Positions 58,895 through 64,000 of a DNA stretch of 64,000 bases are shown here, piece by piece. Source of the stretch: Bog-473 sp963834405. GTDB lineage: Bacteria > Actinomycetota > Acidimicrobiia > Acidimicrobiales > RAAP-2. Position numbers and translations under genes: made by a program. The notes under the pieces were generated by a model. The model was given only the letters and a program-made list of their open reading frames with translations. It was not told the DNA's origin and did not search any database. The stretch spans positions 310,001 to 374,000 of the forward strand of contig CAWIBX010000003.1 of NCBI GenBank assembly GCA_963834405.1. Reading direction: 5' to 3'. Numbering within the stretch: position 1 is the stretch's first letter; each line of letters starts with the position of its first letter.

Positions 58895-60310
58895 TCAGGA
58901 CCGGTTGGCGGCCCACCACGCCCTGAGCCGGGCGGCGGCCTCCTCCTCGCCCAGCGGGCCCTCGTCAAGGCGCAGCTCCATGAGGAACGAGAGCGCCCGG
59001 CCGACCGCCGGTCCCGGGCCGATGCGCAGCAGCTCCATGACCTGGTTGCCGTCGAAGTCGGGGCGGAGGGCATCGAGCTCCTCCTGCTCACGCAGCTCGC
59101 CGATCCGGCGCTCCAGCTCGTCCATGCGGCGGGCCAGGGCCCGGGCCTTGGCCGCGTTGCGGGTCGTGCAGTCGCATCGGGTCAGCTCGTTCAGCATGTC
59201 GAGGTACGGGCCGGCGTCGCGCACGTAGCGGCGCACCGCCTTGTCCGTCCACCCGAGCCGGTAGGTATGGAAGCGCAGGTGCAACTCGACCAGACGCACG
59301 ACCGTGTCGACGTCGGCGGCCGGGTAGCGCAGCGCCTCCATGCGCGCCCTGGTCATACGAGCCCCCACCACCTCGTGGTGGTGGAACGTGACGCCGCCGT
59401 CGGTGATGGCGCGGGTCCGGGGCTTGCCCACGTCGTGGAACAACGCGGCCAGTCGCAGCAACCGGTTCCTCGACGTCTTGTCGACCACCGCGAGGGTGTG
59501 GGCGAGCACGTCCTTGTGCCGATGGATCGGGTCTTGTTCGAGGGCCAGCCCCGGCAGCTCCGGCAGGAACTCCCCGGCCAGCCCCGTCCGCACCACGAAC
59601 CAGAGCGCGTCCGACGGCGTCTCGAGCACGATGATCTTGTCGAGCTCGTCACGGATCCGCTCGGCCGACACGATGGAGAGCCGCCCGTGCATGCGTTCGA
59701 TCGCGGCGGTGAGCGACGGGTCGGGCTCCAGGGACAGGCGCGCCTTGAACCGGGCCGCCCGCAGCATGCGGAGCGGGTCGTCGCCGAAGGAGACCTCGGG
59801 GTCCAGCGGCGTCCGGAGCCGGCCCGCCGCCAGGTCGCCCAGCCCGTCAAAGGGATCGATCAGCTCCATGTCGGGCAGCCGGAGGGCCAGCGCGTTGATC
59901 GTGAAGTCCCGCCGGGCCAGATCCTCGACGATGTCGTCGCCGAAGGTGACCTCGGGCTTGCGGGACTCGGGCACGTAGACGTCGGCCCGGTGCGTCGTGA
60001 TCTCGAAGCGGTCGGCCCCCCTGCGGATGCCGATCGTGCCGAAACGCGCCCCCTGCGTCCACACGTCGTCGGCCCACCCACGGACGATCTGCTCTATCTC
60101 CTCCGGGCGGGCGTCCGTCGTCAGGTCGTAGTCGTGGTCGTACTCGCCGCCGGATTCTCCTGCGGCGGGAACCGGGGTCGGGACCAGCCGGTCGCGCACC
60201 GATCCGCCCACCAAGTACAGCGTCTTCCCTGCATGGGCGAACCGCTGCGCCAGCTCCTCGGTCGCGTGAAGGAGCGGGCGGAACCGTTCGGGCACCGACG
60301 TGGACTGCAC
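58895..60310 (-). CDS. cca: CCA tRNA nucleotidyltransferase
   Basis: A 471-residue class II nucleotidyltransferase that builds or repairs the tRNA 3' CCA end. Catalytic region: LYLVGGSVRDRLVP and DHDYDLTTDARPEE (D-x-D); RRDFTINALALRLPDMELID and DPLRMLRAARFKARLSLEPD are the nucleotide-selection motifs. A C-terminal HD domain is present (LFHDVGKPRTRAITDGGVTF, HHHEVVGARM), as in actinobacterial PcnA-annotated CCA enzymes. It faces the DUF6049-murJ genes as in mycobacteria. ATG at 60310. Confidence 0.95.
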   Translation of the reverse strand: MQSTSVPERFRPLLHATEELAQRFAHAGKTLYLVGGSVRDRLVPTPVPAAGESGGEYDHDYDLTTDARPEEIEQIVRGWADDVWTQGARFGTIGIRRGADRFEITTHRADVYVPESRKPEVTFGDDIVEDLARRDFTINALALRLPDMELIDPFDGLGDLAAGRLRTPLDPEVSFGDDPLRMLRAARFKARLSLEPDPSLTAAIERMHGRLSIVSAERIRDELDKIIVLETPSDALWFVVRTGLAGEFLPELPGLALEQDPIHRHKDVLAHTLAVVDKTSRNRLLRLAALFHDVGKPRTRAITDGGVTFHHHEVVGARMTRARMEALRYPAADVDTVVRLVELHLRFHTYRLGWTDKAVRRYVRDAGPYLDMLNELTRCDCTTRNAAKARALARRMDELERRIGELREQEELDALRPDFDGNQVMELLRIGPGPAVGRALSFLMELRLDEGPLGEEEAAARLRAWWAANRS

Positions 60311-60344
60311 CCGCCCACGGTAGTGCGCCCTCTAGCCTCTCCCT

Positions 60345-62438
60345 GTGTCGACGCGCTGGGCCAGGAGAGCCCTCTGCACGCTGGCCGTCACGCTGTTCGT
60401 GGCTTCGCCCCTCTCTGTCTGCCTCAGTGCGAGTGAGGGCCCCGCGGGCGCGTCCGTGCGCCAGAGCACCGTCGGGCCGGCGTTGACGCTCGTGTCGCAG
60501 TCGCCGTGGGTCACTCCCCAACAGCCCTGGTTCAACTTGTCCCTGGGTGTCGGCGACCTCACGGTGCCCACCGGCCAGCTCCACGTGAACGTCACCTTCT
60601 ACAGCCGCCTCGATGACGAGTCCCAGTTCGCCCAGGCCGCCGGCGGCGTGCCCCAGAAGAGCGTGTTGCTGCGGGTCCCCGGCGTCCCGGTCTCCCAGAC
60701 GACGAGCGCCGGTCGCGTCGCCGACGTCTGCGTCACCGTCGCGCGCGACAGTGACGACACGCCCCCGACGGCGGGGACGGGCGTCTGCCTCGCGGGCAGC
60801 GACACGTTGACTCTCGGATGCACCCCGGGGACCGGACGGTGCGGGGACGTCTACCCCGTCTCCATCGCCCTCGTGCGTCAGACGTCGTCGACGAGCTCGT
60901 CGACGACCGTCGCCCGCTTCACGACGTTCCTCACCTATCAGGAGCCCGGCGCCATCGGGCCGGGCGGCGCACTGCGCGTCGCCACCGTGCTCCCCGTCGC
61001 CACCGCCGGCGGGCTCACCGCGGTCGCCACCGCATCGGCCGACCACCACGAGGTCGCCACCACCCTCACCGTCAGCCCCCTGACGGTCGAGCAGGTCCTC
61101 ACTCAGCACACCCGCGACGGCACCCACGCCCTCGCCGAGCTCGCGGCGCTGGGCGGCGACCAGGTCGTCGAGCAGCCGTACGTGCCCATCGACGTCGCCG
61201 CACTCTCGGAGGCCGGCATCGCCGGCGAAATAGAGAACCAGGTCGTCCGCGGCAACGCACTCCTGCGGGAGGCCGGCCTGCGCCCGTCGGGCGGGCCGTG
61301 GGTCGACACCGTGTCCAACTTCAACCAGGGCGACGGCTCGGCCCTCGCCGACGGCGTGCAGGCGGCGGGCGCCGTCCGCCTCGTGCTCAGCGACGACGAC
61401 CTCTCGTCCGGCGGGCTCGCCAACTACACCTACGCCCAGCCCTTCACGCTCGACCTGGGCCGATCGACCTCGTCCGGCGGCGGTGGTCCCGGCATCCCCG
61501 CCGCCGCGTCGAACTCCACGCTCAGCGCCCGCTTCACGTCGCACCCGGACGACCCCGTCCTCGGCGCCGAGCAGCTGCTCGCCGGCCTGTCGTTCGTCCA
61601 CTTCGAGAACGCGTTCCTGGGTGACCGCCGCGGCGTGATCGTGGTGCCGCCGTCCAGCTGGCGCCCCTCGGCGGCCTTCCTCGAGACCCTGCTGACCGGG
61701 CTGACCGGCAACCCGGCCCTGACCCCGGTCACCCTCGACCAGTTCTTCACCCAGGTCCCCGTCGGCGGCAACCGGGAGCCCGCGGCCAGGACCCTCCAGT
61801 CGGGCCCCGCCAGCGGCGGCCTCTCCAAGGCCGCGGCCCAGAAGATCGCCACCGCCCGGGTCCAGCTCAGCTCGTACTGCTGCGGGCCGGGCGAGGCCGT
61901 CGACGGCCGCCCGCCCGAAATGGCGGTGCTGGCCGACGCCCTCCTCGGGACCGAGTCACGCCGCCTCAGCACCGCCGGGCGGGCTGCCGCGCTCAACGCG
62001 TACGACCGCGCCTTCGACGGCCAGATCGCCAAAATCACCATCGCCACCGAACGCACCGTCACCTTCACGTCGGGCCGGGCGCCCATCCCGATCACGGTGC
62101 TCAACGACGCCGCCTATCCGGTCACGGTCGTCATGACGCTGGCCAGCGACGAGTTCACGTTCCCCAACGGCAACACCCGCACCCTCACGCTGAACCGGCC
62201 GACCACCTCGGTGCGCGTCGTGGCCCAGGCACGCTCCTCGGGCGGCCACCTGCCCATCGATGTCACCCTGCGCACACCCGACGGCCAGCTCCTGCTCGCC
62301 CGCACCGAGCTGACGGTGCACTCGACCGCGATCTCGTTCGTCGGCGTGGCGCTGACCGTCCTCGCCGGCATCGTGCTGCTCGTGTGGTGGGCGCGCACGT
62401 GGCGGCGCGCCAGGCGGGCCCGGCCCCGGGCGCACTGA
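60345..62438 (+). CDS. DUF6049-like secreted membrane-anchored protein
   Basis: A 697-residue protein. An N-terminal signal (ALCTLAVTLFVASPLSVCL) is followed by a large extracytoplasmic region with beta-rich stretches and a single C-terminal transmembrane helix (VGVALTVLAGIVLLVWWART) ending in a basic tail. The position directly before murJ, two bases apart, is the same as Rv3909 next to Rv3910 in mycobacteria. The C-terminal part has the IPITVLNDAAYPVTVVMTLA pattern of this family. It probably acts at the cell envelope together with MurJ; biochemical role unknown. GTG at 60345. Confidence 0.82.
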   Translation: MSTRWARRALCTLAVTLFVASPLSVCLSASEGPAGASVRQSTVGPALTLVSQSPWVTPQQPWFNLSLGVGDLTVPTGQLHVNVTFYSRLDDESQFAQAAGGVPQKSVLLRVPGVPVSQTTSAGRVADVCVTVARDSDDTPPTAGTGVCLAGSDTLTLGCTPGTGRCGDVYPVSIALVRQTSSTSSSTTVARFTTFLTYQEPGAIGPGGALRVATVLPVATAGGLTAVATASADHHEVATTLTVSPLTVEQVLTQHTRDGTHALAELAALGGDQVVEQPYVPIDVAALSEAGIAGEIENQVVRGNALLREAGLRPSGGPWVDTVSNFNQGDGSALADGVQAAGAVRLVLSDDDLSSGGLANYTYAQPFTLDLGRSTSSGGGGPGIPAAASNSTLSARFTSHPDDPVLGAEQLLAGLSFVHFENAFLGDRRGVIVVPPSSWRPSAAFLETLLTGLTGNPALTPVTLDQFFTQVPVGGNREPAARTLQSGPASGGLSKAAAQKIATARVQLSSYCCGPGEAVDGRPPEMAVLADALLGTESRRLSTAGRAAALNAYDRAFDGQIAKITIATERTVTFTSGRAPIPITVLNDAAYPVTVVMTLASDEFTFPNGNTRTLTLNRPTTSVRVVAQARSSGGHLPIDVTLRTPDGQLLLARTELTVHSTAISFVGVALTVLAGIVLLVWWARTWRRARRARPRAH

Positions 62439-62440
62439 CC

Positions 62441-64000
62441 GTGTCCGACCTGCCCCCCACCATCGTCATCTCGAGCACACCACAACCACTGCCCCCGCGC
62501 CTGCCCACCCCCGGCGGTCCGGTCCGCAGCCGCGTCCTCCCCCTGCGCACCGCCGCCGCCTACGTCGCCGTCGGCACCGGCGTCTCCCGCCTCACGGGCC
62601 TGCTGCGCATCGTCGCGCTCGCCTGGGCCCTCGGCCAAATCCGGCTCGCCGACTCGTACAACCTCGCCAACACTGCGCCCAACATGCTGTACGACTTCGT
62701 CCTCGGCGGCGTCCTGGCCGCGACGTTCATCCCCGTCTTCGTGGACCGCCTGGCCAACAAGAGCGAGAAGGAGGCGTTCGAGTCGATCTCCGCCGTCGTG
62801 TCCGTCTCGGTCGTCGTGCTCCTCGCCGCCACGGGAGCGGCCCTCGCGCTGGCGCCGCAGATCATCACCGCGCTCACCGCCCTCGATACGCACAGCCAGC
62901 CCGCCCAGGTCCACCGCATCCTCCTCGAGCGCCAGGTGGCCACCACGTTCCTGCGCTGGTTCTCGATCCAGATCGCCGCCTACGGCCTGTTCGCCCTCGG
63001 CGCCGCCCTGCTCAACACCCGCCGCCGCTTCGTCGCCGTGGCCTGGGCCCCCATCGTCAACAACCTCGTCTGCATCGGCGTGCTCGTCTGGTTCGGGCTG
63101 TGGGCCGGCCACGGGGCCGATCTGGCCAGCGTCGAGGCCCACCGCACCCAGCTCGTCCTGCTCGGGCTCGGCACCTCGCTCGGGGTCGTCTTACAAGGTG
63201 TCGCCCTGATACCCAGCCTGCGCCAGGCCGACCTCGGCCTCCTGCGCTGGCGCTGGAACCCCCGCGACGACGCCCTCCACGCCGTCGCCCGCCTGGGCGG
63301 CTGGACCTTCGGCTTCGTCGCGGCCAACCAGCTCGCCCTCTTCGTCGTCACCGTGCTCGCCGGCACCGTCGCGGGCCCCGACCCGGTTTCGTCGTACACC
63401 TACGCCTACGCGTTCCTCCAGCTCCCCTACGGCATCGTGGCCGTCACGATCATGTCGGTTGTCACCCCGGATCTGGCCGAGAAGTGGTCAACGGGGCAGT
63501 TACCCAAATTCCTGCACCGAATGGCGACGGGTCTCCGCGCCGTGCTTGCCCTCATCGTTCCGGCGGCCGTGGGTCTGCTCCTGCTGGCCAAGCCGGCCGT
63601 CGCGCTGCTCCTGGGTAACGGGCACAGCTCGCCCGCGCAGACCGCGACCACCGGCGCCGCGCTGGCGATGTTCGCGCTCGGGCTGCCCGGGTTCTGCGCC
63701 TACCTCTACTTGGTGCGGGTGCTCCAGTCGATGCAGCGCACCCGCATCGCGTTCTACCTCTACCTCGTGGAGAACGCGATCAACGTCGTCCTCGCCGTGG
63801 CGCTGGTCGGGCCGCTGGGTGTGCGCGGCCTCGCGCTGTCGCTGTCCATCGCCTACACCATCGCGGCCGTCCTGGCCTTCGGCGTGTTCCGCCGTTGGTT
63901 CGGGACCATCGGCGATCCCGAGCTGTGGGCGCCGCTGTGGCGGGTCGTCATCGCCTCGGTCCCCATGGCCGTGGTCGTGCTGGTCGTCTCCAACGTGTCG
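62441..64000 (+). CDS. murJ: Lipid II flippase MurJ (MviN), truncated at right edge
   Basis: Open from GTG at 62441 to the window end (520 codons). VGTGVSRLTGLLRIVALAWA, LADSYNLANTAPNMLYDFVL, GGVLAATFIPVFV and QLPYGIVAVTIMSVVTPDLA are signature MurJ sequences with the charged residues lining the cavity. About 13 membrane helices are visible. It exports lipid II for peptidoglycan synthesis. It is preceded by an 50-residue P/T-rich cytosolic start. The gene starts two bases after the DUF6049 stop. Actinobacterial MurJ often has a C-terminal cytosolic extension, which would lie outside the window. Confidence 0.95.
   Translation, partial: MSDLPPTIVISSTPQPLPPRLPTPGGPVRSRVLPLRTAAAYVAVGTGVSRLTGLLRIVALAWALGQIRLADSYNLANTAPNMLYDFVLGGVLAATFIPVFVDRLANKSEKEAFESISAVVSVSVVVLLAATGAALALAPQIITALTALDTHSQPAQVHRILLERQVATTFLRWFSIQIAAYGLFALGAALLNTRRRFVAVAWAPIVNNLVCIGVLVWFGLWAGHGADLASVEAHRTQLVLLGLGTSLGVVLQGVALIPSLRQADLGLLRWRWNPRDDALHAVARLGGWTFGFVAANQLALFVVTVLAGTVAGPDPVSSYTYAYAFLQLPYGIVAVTIMSVVTPDLAEKWSTGQLPKFLHRMATGLRAVLALIVPAAVGLLLLAKPAVALLLGNGHSSPAQTATTGAALAMFALGLPGFCAYLYLVRVLQSMQRTRIAFYLYLVENAINVVLAVALVGPLGVRGLALSLSIAYTIAAVLAFGVFRRWFGTIGDPELWAPLWRVVIASVPMAVVVLVVSNVS

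Noticed and set aside
1..64000. tRNA, rRNA, CRISPR arrays, IS elements or attachment sites
   Set aside because: No cloverleaf-like tRNA sequence, regular direct-repeat/spacer array, transposase motif or long flanking repeats was found by reading; a tRNAscan or CRISPR search was not possible here.

Overview
The window is high-GC DNA with GTG and TTG starts, many 1-4 base gene overlaps and an actinobacterial gene set: rpsF-ssb-rpsR-rplI-dnaB block, PadR plus myo-inositol-phosphate synthase, DUF5318 protein, CCA-adding enzyme/DUF6049/MurJ block, WS/DGAT acyltransferase, DUF222-HNH nuclease, and secreted repeats of the GYW.VASDGGIFAFGDA type. The best guess is an uncultured actinobacterium, perhaps an Acidimicrobiia-type lineage; this is inference from gene content only. 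No rRNA, tRNA, CRISPR array, insertion sequence or prophage was recognised.

Layout. 1-6 kb is accessory and partly decayed: the end of a GntR regulator, a multiply frameshifted SnoaL-like pseudogene, DUF1801 and RDD proteins, a secreted amino-acid-type binding protein and a frameshifted secreted CocE/NonD hydrolase. 6-12.4 kb holds a 2H phosphoesterase, an NTF2-like protein, a TauD dioxygenase divergent from a TetR gene across a perfect inverted repeat, an Hsp20/XRE-cupin pair, a SET protein, a 1-Cys peroxiredoxin and a flavin oxidoreductase. 12.4-16.4 kb has a membrane protein and a LolD/MacB-type ABC exporter whose permease is frameshifted. 16.7-23.5 kb is a compressed branched-chain-amino-acid-type importer in three overlapping ORFs: a LivH-LivM fusion, an MFS-LivF-LivG triple fusion and a membrane-anchored binding protein. 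23.5-28.4 kb has an ECF sigma factor with a built-in zinc anti-sigma motif, facing an ABC-2 exporter with a NarL-type two-component system. 28.4-39.9 kb is mixed: a TerB/Coq4-like protein, a channel-like protein without a K+ filter, a patatin, WS/DGAT, an orphan OmpR-family regulator, BCP peroxiredoxin, SDR, MFS and LmbE genes. 40.2-43.4 kb is a DNA-repair operon (LigD-type polymerase, HhH-PHP phosphoesterase, ATP-dependent ligase), followed by an HNH protein, an aldolase and an amidohydrolase.

46.7-50.8 kb is the most interesting block. It is a tightly overlapping operon with a MauD-like membrane thioredoxin, an unknown protein, a MauE-like membrane protein, a Tat-exported protein with 26 cysteines resembling the methylamine dehydrogenase light chain fused to six propeller-like repeats, and a MauF/DsbD-like membrane protein. 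It looks like an undescribed relative of the Mau maturation system, without recognisable MauB or MauG in the window.

50.8-64 kb is core, probably origin-proximal: dnaB, rplI, rpsR with a long acidic tail, ssb, rpsF, panB, DUF5318, padR, ino1, a CMD protein, the CCA-adding enzyme, DUF6049 protein and murJ (cut by the right edge). By analogy with mycobacteria, dnaA/oriC is expected beyond the right edge.
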